A DNA stretch of 13,520 nt from Thermoplasmatota archaeon (GTDB lineage: Archaea; Thermoplasmatota; Thermoplasmata; Thermoplasmatales; Thermoplasmataceae). Numbering within the stretch: position 1 is the stretch's first letter; the number at the start of each line of letters is the position of its first letter. The DNA lies in NCBI GenBank assembly GCA_023379355.1, contig JAMCUD010000049.1:1-13520 (forward strand), written 5' to 3'. Below, one piece after another: positions 7,001 to 13,482 of the stretch. The translations under genes were made by a program, and so were the position numbers. The notes under the pieces were generated by a model. That model was given only the letters and a program-made list of their open reading frames with translations. It had not been told where the DNA came from and ran no database searches.

Positions 7001-10000
7001 GTAAAACCTAGGTCACCCTGAGATTTTGCTGCTGTTATAGTGGCGGACGGCTTTGCATGAACAATCACTTGGAGATAGGATGATGCCGATGCCTCTTCTG
7101 AATCTACCGCTTTTATTGAGACGTTATACGTGCCGGGTGATGTAAATGAGTATTCAAGGTAGAGTCCTGATGACGACGATGTAACATTAATTCCATTCAC
7201 ATACCAGTAGAAGTTGTACGGTTCAGTGCCGTAAGTTGCATTTCCCGTGAATATTGCAGAGGTGTCGATATCTGTTTTGTCCGGCCCATTAATGGAAACA
7301 GAAGGTTTTGTGATAACGGAAACCGGGAAAGTATAGTTTGAGGTCATTCCAAGCGCATCCTGCACCTCAATTCTGATGTTATGAGTACCAGTTGAACTGA
7401 ACGACATGTGAAAATTCTGGGAGTAGTTTACAATGACGTTTCCAGAATACCAGGTGTAATTGAATGGGTAAGTCCCTCCATGAACATTGGCAGTGAAGGT
7501 GTCATTTATTCCCTGGTCTATTGAACCATACTCCGAGCTTATTGTTACTGACGGATCGGCATTTACAGTCTCAGTAACATTTGCAGATGCCCTGTTTCCA
7601 TTGGAATCAACAATATCCAGTACAACCGTAAATGCACCTGAGGAATCAAAGGTATAGGTGAATGACGGGTTGTATGAGATAATTACTGAGTTAATTTCCC
7701 ATGTATAATTGTAAGGAGATGTGCCGCCTTTCACGGAAGAAGTGAAGGAAACCGGAACACCTACATCAGTTGGATTTGGAGAATATGATATAGATACTGA
7801 TGGATCGGGATTAACAGTTTCCTTGTAAGTGTAGGAGGCTTTATTTCCGATACTGTCGATTGCGGTCACATTTACATAATATGGGCCTGGGGAACTGAAC
7901 GAAGTGCTGAATTCATCCGATGTTGAGGACTGGGTAGCTCCGTTCAGGTACCACTGGTATGAGAAGGAACCGGTCCCCTTTGATGCTGATGCAGTGAATG
8001 TGACAGAATTTCCAACATCAGTGGGATTCTGCGAACTGGTTATTGAGACTGAAGGATCGGGATTCACAGTCTCGGTAACGGTTGAAGAAGTAACCTTGTC
8101 TCCCAGTGAATCCGATAATACCACATAAATGGTTGGAGTCCCAGAATAGGAAAATGCTGTTGTGAATGTTGAACTTGTGGATCCGGATACGGCAGTCCCA
8201 TTCAGGTACCACTGGTATGCGTATGATCCTGTTCCTGCAGAACCGGTTGCTGTAAAAGTGATGGAATTCCCAATGTCAGTTGGATTCTGCGAGCTTGCTA
8301 TGCTCACTGACGGGTCGGCATTAATGGTCTCATCCAGCGTTGACGACTGGGCAGAATTTCCAACATTATCATGGATAATCACATAGAAATCCTCTGTTCC
8401 TGACGAGCTGAAAGAAGTGGTATATGTGGATGATGTTGCACCGCTTATTGCATTGCTATTCTCATACCACTGGTAAGAATATGATCCAGAACCCCCTGAT
8501 GGTGAAGCAGTGAGTGTAACGTTATTCCCAACATCAGTAGGATTCTGTGAACTAGATATGGTAACTGAGGGATCGGAATAGACCGTTTCTGTTATGGAAG
8601 AGGATGCAGTATGACCATCGCTGTCAGTTACAATCACTTTGACAGTGTAGGAACCCGGAGAACTGAATGAATAATCCAACGTTGAACCAGATCCATCCGA
8701 TGCACCGTTGACATACCATTCATAGGATATGGTCCCTGTGCCTCCGCTCTCCGATGCAGTAAAGGTAAGAGAATTGCCTACATCGGTTGGATTCTGTGAA
8801 CTGGATAAGGATACTGACGGATTGTTGTTGATTGTGACCGTCACAGACGCAGAATATGTTTCGCCTATGCTGTCAGTAACTGTTATTTCCACTGTGTAGG
8901 TACCAGCATTAGAGAACGAATATGAGAAATCCTGTGAAGTTGATTCCTGAGTACCCCCTATCGTCCAGGAATATGTATATGGAGACGTACCGCCGGAAGG
9001 AGATGAAGAAAACTCGATAGGGTAGCCTACATCCGCACTACTGACGTTGGATGATGCTGATACAGTGGGATCAGAATTTACGGTTTCAGAAATTGTATTT
9101 GAATTAACAGTATAGTCCGCTCCGTCAGTTACAGCAACATAATAATCGTAGGTTCCCGAAGAGGAATACGACCCAGGAGAGTAAGTTGACCCAGTAGCAC
9201 CGCTTATTGCATTACCGTCTTCATACCACTGGTATGAATACGATCCAGTACCACCGGATGCGGATGCAGTTAATGTTATAGATTTTCCAACATCGGTAGG
9301 GTTTTGTGAACTTGATATGGATACTGATGGATCAGAATTTACGGTCTGTGTAAGGGAAGTTGAACTTGTGTATCCGTTTGAATCTGTAACGGAATAATCA
9401 AGAAGATATGATCCAGTGCTGCTGAATGTGTATGAAAATGACGAGGTCGATCCAGATGCTAACTGGGAATCGGATGTTGAGGTACCATCGTACAGGACAT
9501 AAGAATAGCTCGTATAAGAACCAGTACCACCTGATGCACTTGTGCTGAAATCTATGGTTTGTCCAGTATCAGATGGATTTCTACTGGAACTGATTGATAT
9601 AGAAGGATCGGAATCTACTGTTACAGTTATGGTGTTGGAATTGACCGAATAGCCATTGCTATCAGTCAACTTGAGATAATAAGATGTTGTTCCTGTAGGT
9701 GAGGCAGAATAAGATGAGGATGTTGCACCGGAAATTGCTGAGCCTCCTGCATACCACTGATATGAATATGTCCCGGTTCCACCAGATTCACTGGATGTGA
9801 AGCTGACAGACTGACCGGTATCTAAGGATGTCCTTGAAGCTGATATGGCTACTGTTGGATCAGATACAACGCAGACTATCTCCCCATTTTCTGTTCCGTA
9901 TGTCCCATCACTATCACTTATTTCCACCCCAACTTCGAATGACCCGGTTGAACCCGGTGTCCAAGAGTTTGAAGAACTTGAACTGTGGTCGTAATAGTAT

Positions 10001-10290
10001 GTGGTAGAACTTACTGAAGTCTCAGGGTCATTGGTGATGCTTAAACTCTGCCCAATGTCCAGATATGTGGCAGATACATGTGCATCATCAGTAAAAGATG
10101 ATTCAGTCCCGAATGAAGTATAATCATAAGTAAAAGAGAAAGTGGCACTATATGACCCCTCATCAGGGGTAGCAATAGCACCTGAACCGTTGGGATTCCA
10201 CTGGCTTAATGCCTCAAACCCCATAATACCGACACCAGAAAATATCATTATCGCCGCGAAACCCAGTGCAAACAGTACTTTTTTGTTCAT
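4075..10290 (-). CDS. Giant membrane-anchored surface protein with ~21 PKD-like repeats
   Basis: A 2071-residue protein. GGTGAT lies five bases from the ATG, and the N-terminus is a classic signal peptide (MNKKVLFALGFAAIMIF). Residues ~25-144 form an N-terminal region with a partial repeat (YLDIGQSLSITND). Residues ~145-1902 hold about 21 tandem beta-sandwich units of ~84 residues with the pattern DPSVSI..., D[VI]G.S.TFTAS, GGTGSYSYQWY.NG, FSSxGxYxVxxxVTDSxG and TETV. The WDFGDG loop of textbook PKD domains is absent, replaced by the Y.Y.W motif, so PKD-like is safest. A unique C-terminal domain (~1903-2010), one TM helix (~2020-2042) and a basic cytoplasmic tail (KKTKRIQLKGRKIK) follow. It likely forms a long extracellular stalk or adhesin. 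Ser/Thr content is very high and only one Cys was noticed. No enzyme motif is visible. Confidence 0.93.
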   Translation of the reverse strand: MNKKVLFALGFAAIMIFSGVGIMGFEALSQWNPNGSGAIATPDEGSYSATFSFTYDYTSFGTESSFTDDAHVSATYLDIGQSLSITNDPETSVSSTTYYYDHSSSSSNSWTPGSTGSFEVGVEISDSDGTYGTENGEIVCVVSDPTVAISASRTSLDTGQSVSFTSSESGGTGTYSYQWYAGGSAISGATSSSYSASPTGTTSYYLKLTDSNGYSVNSNTITVTVDSDPSISISSSRNPSDTGQTIDFSTSASGGTGSYTSYSYVLYDGTSTSDSQLASGSTSSFSYTFSSTGSYLLDYSVTDSNGYTSSTSLTQTVNSDPSVSISSSQNPTDVGKSITLTASASGGTGSYSYQWYEDGNAISGATGSTYSPGSYSSSGTYDYYVAVTDGADYTVNSNTISETVNSDPTVSASSNVSSADVGYPIEFSSSPSGGTSPYTYSWTIGGTQESTSQDFSYSFSNAGTYTVEITVTDSIGETYSASVTVTINNNPSVSLSSSQNPTDVGNSLTFTASESGGTGTISYEWYVNGASDGSGSTLDYSFSSPGSYTVKVIVTDSDGHTASSSITETVYSDPSVTISSSQNPTDVGNNVTLTASPSGGSGSYSYQWYENSNAISGATSSTYTTSFSSSGTEDFYVIIHDNVGNSAQSSTLDETINADPSVSIASSQNPTDIGNSITFTATGSAGTGSYAYQWYLNGTAVSGSTSSTFTTAFSYSGTPTIYVVLSDSLGDKVTSSTVTETVNPDPSVSITSSQNPTDVGNSVTFTASASKGTGSFSYQWYLNGATQSSTSDEFSTSFSSPGPYYVNVTAIDSIGNKASYTYKETVNPDPSVSISYSPNPTDVGVPVSFTSSVKGGTSPYNYTWEINSVIISYNPSFTYTFDSSGAFTVVLDIVDSNGNRASANVTETVNADPSVTISSEYGSIDQGINDTFTANVHGGTYPFNYTWYSGNVIVNYSQNFHMSFSSTGTHNIRIEVQDALGMTSNYTFPVSVITKPSVSINGPDKTDIDTSAIFTGNATYGTEPYNFYWYVNGINVTSSSSGLYLEYSFTSPGTYNVSIKAVDSEEASASSYLQVIVHAKPSATITAAKSQGDLGFTDIFHSSVSGGSDPLIYQWFVGNTQVGSQPNLTYTFSSQGTITVMLRVTDFSGNTAQVESNITVNPLPSVSISARYSSLDSGVTDTFTATGEFGTPTYNYTWEINGKITGYGSLMQYAFNNSGSYLVKTILRDTGGNTASSFITIDVNSGPVPVIFANRTLIDTGMAISFLSGITGGTGPYNYSWTINGATSGYGSSLSTTFSSPGTYEIGLTVKDSFNITGSVFENITVNTVLSVSITGENSSIDAGQKDTFISNISGGTSPYIYTWEIDGNVVSSSSNLTYSFSNEGSYAITLKVTDSLGSSASYSVSIDVNSELSATLSTEYPTVDENITDNISLAASNGTGHYTYSIFIDGKIVSTSYSYSQYFSSPGTYHVTAYVNDSSGESIFLSTNIVVRENPSVTIVTPSNRTDMNVPIQFRGVLSGGTGPYSYSWLIGGNTYSNETLTHAFISSGKYDVQLTVTDSFGREATGNVNETVYPDPHAYLVRPNYVVAAEEEPLFLNVTGGIAPYSIQWYFPGGEQFSGNNITFAFSSSGPNTFEARITDSSGYTDIQNFTVNVHLYVAIAANQTSGPSPLTVQFSSSVLGGSGYSYNWTFSPGHHSLLQNPIYQFPVGNYTVHFTVTSSNGATGQDNLSIQSLPAPVSFDYSTKLNITQAFQFKAIPNWDAAGPYNMSWSFPNGQTITGMNISYKFPVYTELNTVIATFSYDSGKQWTQYLTIRMVPAIPSVRFSPPSIIPVDTMLSINASATAPDSSSFTYSWDINGTAYAGQSQLYYFDQPGNYSVSLTVTDGLGASASLTRDIQVLPQGTNSSIAISYTKNTVGPMSYFTVKVQSIGGIEAMEAFLGTTELTAPEINSTYTSAGELAYFNITMDQRDYTSGTYGIQIVVFNNNSASNHLTIPFAVSSAYSSSSFNLGDLISFFGGMSNFLITMLTLGGLVIAWASLRRTDNPNVTIVEGSGKKTKRIQLKGRKIK
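4585..9858 (-). repeat. Tandem array of ~21 PKD-like repeat units (~250 bp each)
   Basis: Coding repeats inside the giant gene. Units 3 and 5-8 (within about 7.8-9.3 kb) are most alike and share the phrase SSQNPTD[VI]G; unit 9 carries NPTDVG. At DNA level a matching block (on the + strand, TCAGTNGGATTCTGYGARCT) recurs near 8011, 8269, 8525, 8774 and 9285, about 250-258 bases apart or a multiple of that. Units further toward the C-terminus (lower coordinates) are well diverged. The pattern suggests recent duplication or gene conversion in the N-proximal part. Confidence 0.9.
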
Positions 10291-10300
10291 GCAGCATCAC

Positions 10301-10612
10301 CTAAACGAAAGATCCAACAACCGGAGTGTCCTTGGCCATTGAGAATATAATCAGTCCTGAACCTATTACCACTGTAGTTCCGATTAAAAACACTGGAAGA
10401 GCGAAAGGGCCAAGAGATATTGAAGTCTGGATAAACATCCTGACAGTATCCTGGAACACTGACATTATGAGACTGAATATCCCTTCTATTGCCAGCTGGA
10501 TCGAATAAAGTATCTCCGAGAACCAGTATAGAATTATTGCCTCCACATTCTTGATTGCATCGAATGGATTCAACCATGACAGGAGTGATGGAGGTTTTAC
10601 GCCATATGCCAT
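10301..10612 (-). CDS. Small membrane protein, third of a paralogous trio
   Basis: A 103-residue protein whose ATG directly follows the stop of the gene before it (TAAATG), with GGTGGG just upstream inside that gene. A Pro-containing N-terminus leads into a long amphipathic/hydrophobic helix (~19-63: IILYWFSEILYSIQLAIEGI...), then a TM helix (~69-91) and a short tail with AKDTPVVG. The C-terminal pattern, an aromatic residue and Pro at the start of the TM helix (LGPFALPVFL) and a KD...VxG tail, is shared with the two genes upstream, so I read the three as diverged duplicates. Small size, two hydrophobic helices and tandem copies fit pilin-like (VirB2/TrbC type), channel or virion membrane proteins; sequence alone does not decide. 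Confidence 0.85.
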   Translation of the reverse strand: MAYGVKPPSLLSWLNPFDAIKNVEAIILYWFSEILYSIQLAIEGIFSLIMSVFQDTVRMFIQTSISLGPFALPVFLIGTTVVIGSGLIIFSMAKDTPVVGSFV

Positions 10613-10870
10613 TTATCCCACCACGTCCTTTGCTCCGCTCAGGAATACGAAAACTACCAAGAGGCCTGCAATGGTAATACCTGTAACCGCTACAAGAAGA
10701 GCAGGAATCCAGGGTCCGAATCCTGTAAATGACTGTGCCCATGAGTACATCAGCAATGATACCTTTCCTCCGAACCAATTCATTTCGATTTCCAGGTCCG
10801 CTTCCAGTGATCCAATAAGGGATGTGAAGAATGAAAGAAGGATCGTAAGAATACTGGGAGTAGAGCTCAT
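10613..10870 (-). CDS. Small membrane protein, second of a paralogous trio
   Basis: An 85-residue protein with a short hydrophobic helix (~6-20: SILTILLSFFTSLIG), an amphipathic region (~24-48: LEIEMNWFGGKVSLLMYSW) and a TM helix (~55-77) starting at GFGPWIPALL and ending in SGAKDVVG. The GxW-x-P start and KDV.G tail match the 133-residue protein upstream (GYGVWAPVM ... AEKDVTG), supporting a duplication. AGTGATC lies a few bases before the ATG. A competing long frame across 10287-10880 is an overlapping artefact: its peptide lacks TM character and would span two well-behaved membrane genes. Likely a multi-copy subunit of a membrane assembly. Confidence 0.85.
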   Translation of the reverse strand: MSSTPSILTILLSFFTSLIGSLEADLEIEMNWFGGKVSLLMYSWAQSFTGFGPWIPALLVAVTGITIAGLLVVFVFLSGAKDVVG

Positions 10871-10889
10871 GATTGATCACTTAAACCCC

Positions 10890-11291
10890 TCAAAGATCAG
10901 TTTCAAACCCGGTTACATCCTTCTCAGCATCTATCACTGTGAATAGGAGATATCCCACAAGAATAGCAACACCAAGACCAACCACGAACATTACCGGTGC
11001 CCATACTCCATATCCCTGCATACTGAAGCCAAAGGATTGGAACATGATAACAACCGATTGTCCGAACCCGGACATCATCTGACCGAACATGTTTCCAAGA
11101 CCGTTTGAAATGCTCTTGAACAGTGAAAGTATCACTCCCCACAAACCGGTGAATATTGATGACCCGATTGATGAAGACGAAACGTATGGGACAAAAAGAA
11201 GTGCCGGAAATACTGCCTTGATCCTAGCTTTCTTTAGAATCTTTGAAAGCTTTGTTATGAAAGATTTCCTGAAGCCTTTCATGGTTATCAT
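10890..11291 (-). CDS. Small membrane protein, first of a paralogous trio
   Basis: A 133-residue protein with a very basic N-terminus (FRKSFITKLSKILKKARIK), a signal-like hydrophobic segment (~27-37) followed by small residues, a Gly/Met/Phe-rich amphipathic stretch (~46-92, including NGLGNMFGQMMSGFGQS) and a C-terminal TM helix (~97-120) beginning GYGVWAPVMF and ending DAEKDVTG. The ATG overlaps the upstream stop (ATGA, 11288-11291) with GGGAGGT eight bases before it; a second ATG three codons in is possible. The basic-plus-hydrophobic N-terminus could be a cleaved signal, leaving two hydrophobic helices as in VirB2-type pilins. This is a topological comparison, not a demonstrated homology. 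Confidence 0.87.
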   Translation of the reverse strand: MITMKGFRKSFITKLSKILKKARIKAVFPALLFVPYVSSSSIGSSIFTGLWGVILSLFKSISNGLGNMFGQMMSGFGQSVVIMFQSFGFSMQGYGVWAPVMFVVGLGVAILVGYLLFTVIDAEKDVTGFETDL

Positions 11292-12505
11292 GCCTTTTTA
11301 CCTCCCTTTGCAGGAGCAGAACCAAAAGCATGGATATCGATGTCGTAAACAGAGATCTCTATGAATGCACTGGCAAACAGAAGTACTGCGCCGAGAAGAT
11401 ATGTTACCTGCATGACCGGATATGGACCGAATACCGTGACAAGGCCATTGTTTCCATATGTGTTTACAGTAATGCTCATGGAGGTCACATTGGCAGTAAT
11501 CTCCATTGTGACAGGGGATGACTGGTTACCGGTAAGCAGCTGAGGAGATATGGCCAGTTTTACTGAAGTCCCATTAATGGTTGATACAGAAGCTATTGGT
11601 ATGAACTTTGTAGAGTTAGTTCCAATGCCCATGGTGACATTGACGTTTCCTGAATCAGTTGTATCCAGGATTATTTTTGAGACTGCAAAATTATTCAGTT
11701 CGCCCAAAGTTAGGTTAGTTTCCTGATATACTGTATGGGAATAGGTAGTGGTGTTGTTTGCAGTCACTGAAGGAAAATCGAATGTAGTGGTGCCGTTAAC
11801 CTGGCCAAAAGGTATGGGGCCAGATGATCCTGTAATGTATAATGTTGCACTTTCATCCGCAAGAACGTGAGAGCTGTCATGCCCAGATACAAAGAGGTTT
11901 CCCAGGCCTGCACCAATGGGTACAATGAGCAAGGCAACAAGGAATATGATCAGAAGAGCAAGCATCCCCCTCGATCCCTTGGATGTTCCTGATTCTGACC
12001 TTGTAAGAACTGTGGTTCCTTTTCCTTTCTGGCCTCTGAACCCATGCTTATGTGCCCATGCTGCATTCCATGTAACAGCAAGTCCAGATATCAATACGGA
12101 TATCAAAAAGAGAAGCGCATCCGGATTTCCGTTGAATGCAGGATTTATGACAAACTTACCAAAGTTGAAGAGATATCCCAGTAGCCCACCGATGAATGCA
12201 CCTATGATAAATGCCGGGATTATTCTTACCAGGAGATCTTCAATGGACCTTCCAGGTGGTGTGAAGAATTCCACTATTGCCCAGACTATTGCTCCCATCA
12301 GGACAGCTGGAGCAACTATGCCCTGCGTTAGCACAACAGTATGATTCATAACAACAAACTGTGGTTTAGATAAGAGTGATATCAGAAGTAGGAATGTGCC
12401 AAATAGTGCTACAATAACTGCACCAAGGGACCAGTTTGGATTATTCCATTTCGGCTTTCCATCTTTCGCATTCGATTTCTTAGAACTTTTACTTTTTGCA
12501 GACAT
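11288..12505 (-). CDS. Six-TM membrane protein with glycosylated outer domain, first gene of the operon
   Basis: A 405-residue protein. A basic cytoplasmic N-terminus (~1-26) precedes TM helices at about 27-46, 62-82, 94-113, 129-150 and 180-202. An extracellular beta-rich domain (~207-362) follows with at least eight N-X-S/T sequons, then a last TM (~366-386) and a short tail ending GGKKA. The start is the ATG preceded by GGAGG at five bases; the frame extends upstream to 12622, but that stretch encodes a non-protein-like peptide and contains the leader hairpins. Gly-rich helices (IPAFIIGAFIGGLLG) suit a channel or scaffold. By position and topology it could play the role of VirB6- or CedA-type proteins in DNA-transfer systems; no sequence match is claimed. 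As first gene it is likely controlled by the leader. Confidence 0.88.
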   Translation of the reverse strand: MSAKSKSSKKSNAKDGKPKWNNPNWSLGAVIVALFGTFLLLISLLSKPQFVVMNHTVVLTQGIVAPAVLMGAIVWAIVEFFTPPGRSIEDLLVRIIPAFIIGAFIGGLLGYLFNFGKFVINPAFNGNPDALLFLISVLISGLAVTWNAAWAHKHGFRGQKGKGTTVLTRSESGTSKGSRGMLALLIIFLVALLIVPIGAGLGNLFVSGHDSSHVLADESATLYITGSSGPIPFGQVNGTTTFDFPSVTANNTTTYSHTVYQETNLTLGELNNFAVSKIILDTTDSGNVNVTMGIGTNSTKFIPIASVSTINGTSVKLAISPQLLTGNQSSPVTMEITANVTSMSITVNTYGNNGLVTVFGPYPVMQVTYLLGAVLLFASAFIEISVYDIDIHAFGSAPAKGGKKA

Positions 12506-12508
12506 TTT

Positions 12509-12535
12509 TTCCTCCGTAATGGGGCTCCGGAGGAA
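12509..12535 (-). promoter_or_regulatory. Leader hairpin that sequesters the ribosome binding site
   Basis: In the - strand leader, TTCCTCCG (12535-12528) is followed after 11 bases by its perfect complement CGGAGGAA (12516-12509), which contains the GGAGG binding site of the six-TM gene. Folding would hide that site completely. This implies translational control of the operon's first gene, through temperature, a ligand, a protein, or refolding with the upstream repeat. Confidence 0.55.
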
Positions 12536-12549
12536 GCAGAAAACCAACC

Positions 12550-12586
12550 AGCTTAACGGAAATGGCTTCCGCTTCTCCGTTAAGCT
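12550..12586. repeat. 11-bp perfect inverted repeat in the divergent intergenic region
   Basis: AGCTTAACGGA (12550-12560) and TCCGTTAAGCT (12576-12586) are exact reverse complements separated by 15 bases. Relative to the leftward TATA box, the repeat would lie right at the 5' end of the transcript, so it could act as an operator for a dimeric repressor or as an mRNA hairpin. Its right arm and loop, read on the - strand, include CGGAGAAG, a near-copy of the CGGAGGAAG complement of the anti-binding-site strand. Confidence 0.6.
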
Positions 12587-12607
12587 TGTGTTAGATAAGA
12601 AATGGTT

Positions 12608-12620
12608 GTTTAAATATAAC
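12608..12620 (-). promoter_or_regulatory. TATA-type promoter for the leftward operon
   Basis: On the - strand GTTATATTTAAAC is a good archaeal TATA element. With the usual ~25-base spacing, transcription would start near 12588, giving a leader of about 80 bases that contains both inverted repeats. The element is nearly symmetric, so it could also work rightward. Confidence 0.45.
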
Positions 12621-12651
12621 ACAGCTTTAAACTAACTTTTATGGTGTAAAA

Positions 12652-12659
12652 ACTAAATA
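12652..12659 (+). promoter_or_regulatory. Candidate TATA box for the rightward genes
   Basis: ACTAAATA is centred about 26 bases before the ATG at 12682, which would give a leaderless transcript, common for first genes in Thermoplasmatales. A second candidate, CTTTAAAC near 12625, would give a short leader. Confidence 0.35.
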
Positions 12660-12681
12660 GGGTATTTAGAATATGTTATAC

Positions 12682-13176
12682 ATGAGCGAGAATTTAGAGG
12701 AATTCTTGGATATAGCTTCAGAACCAGAGAAAATAGCTATTTTATTTATTGGATATTCAAATGAGGTAAAATCAACACGCTTGCAAAAAATGGTTCTAGT
12801 TGCCAAAGCATTATTAGAAGGCAAAGTTCCTTCGAGCCATGGTGCCTATATGTTTGGAGGATATTCTGATGATATCGATGAAGGCACTGAAACTTTAAGA
12901 TCTGAGGGATTTTTAAGCTACTGGGCAGGAAAGGGCTATTATCTATCTAATGATGGAAAAAAATTATTTGAGTCTTTAAAGGAGAAAGAACCGAAGCTCA
13001 ATGATACTGTTCAGAAAGTCTCAGAGATGTTCAAGGGGTTATCAGATAAGCAAGTCACTGCTATAACCTACAAACTCTTTCCACAATTGACTGAAAACTC
13101 AGTTATTAAAGAAGAAATGGAAAAGATTGGAGACAAAATAAATATAGAAACTTTCAAAATAAATATTAAATCGTAG
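12682..13176 (+). CDS. YwgA-like winged-helix protein, possible regulator
   Basis: A 164-residue soluble protein; an in-frame ATG at 12673 adds three residues. ATG at 12682 is preferred because a TATA-like box sits about 26 bases upstream. The pattern TRLQKMVLVAKALLEG, then YMFGGYSDDIDEGTETL, SEGFL and GYYLSNDGKKLFESL matches what I recall of YwgA-type and phage-associated DUF4065-like proteins (RLQKL.Y.A, FYGPYS.EL, L...G.., Y.LT..G), an all-helical/winged-helix fold. The C-terminal part (~115-164) is helical. Its position opposite the large operon, with a palindrome between, makes a regulatory role plausible but unproven. The DNA is clearly more AT-rich than the leftward operon. Confidence 0.7.
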   Translation: MSENLEEFLDIASEPEKIAILFIGYSNEVKSTRLQKMVLVAKALLEGKVPSSHGAYMFGGYSDDIDEGTETLRSEGFLSYWAGKGYYLSNDGKKLFESLKEKEPKLNDTVQKVSEMFKGLSDKQVTAITYKLFPQLTENSVIKEEMEKIGDKINIETFKINIKS

Positions 13177-13185
13177 GACAATGAG

Positions 13186-13482
13186 ATGGCTGTTGAAAAA
13201 CGAAAGCATCTAGGGGTTGAAGCCGGACTTGACCGCATTGGATTCGATTATTCTGCAAACCTTATTCAGGAAGTCGTTGCAGTTGCGGTTGGGGAGATGA
13301 AGATATTAAATCATCCAGATGGCAAAGGATTTTCAATAGTTACGAGGATTGACATCAGGACATTTACTATAATAACCAAAAGATATGTGAAGGATGGTAT
13401 AATAAAGCATGGTTTTAAGGTATTAAGTGAAGTTACCGAATATAAGGATGATGGGGTGTATTTGAATGGCAGGAAATTATGA
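13186..13482 (+). CDS. 98-residue soluble protein, unknown
   Basis: It starts nine bases after the winged-helix gene and is surely co-transcribed. It begins MAVEKRKHLGVEAGLDRIGF, followed by a likely helix (NLIQEVVAVAVGEMKIL) and then four or more beta strands with alternating hydrophobics (FSIVTRIDIRTFTIITKRYV, KVLSEVTEYKDDGVYLNGR). There is no TM segment, signal or Cys. An alpha-plus-beta fold is suggested; no family is recognised. A small partner to the YwgA-like protein, for example as a two-gene regulatory or toxin-antitoxin-like pair, is possible but nothing in the sequence shows toxicity. Confidence 0.75.
   Translation: MAVEKRKHLGVEAGLDRIGFDYSANLIQEVVAVAVGEMKILNHPDGKGFSIVTRIDIRTFTIITKRYVKDGIIKHGFKVLSEVTEYKDDGVYLNGRKL

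Noticed and set aside
7555..9330. CRISPR-like periodic repeats
   Set aside because: The ~250-base period lies within one open frame and corresponds to PKD-like protein repeats, not short repeats with unique spacers.
4585..9858. Textbook PKD domains with WDFGDG
   Set aside because: The WDFGDG motif is not present; units carry Y.Y.W instead, so I kept the looser PKD-like label.
10287..10880. 197-residue frame on the - strand
   Set aside because: It overlaps two well-formed membrane protein genes with ribosome binding sites; its peptide has no coherent TM or fold pattern.
11916..12344. 142-residue frame on the + strand
   Set aside because: Mirror of the TM-rich first operon gene; composition is that of an antisense shadow.
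12506..12622. N-terminal extension of the six-TM protein up to 12622
   Set aside because: The ATG at 12505 has GGAGG at proper spacing, and the extension covers the TATA-proximal leader and inverted repeats.
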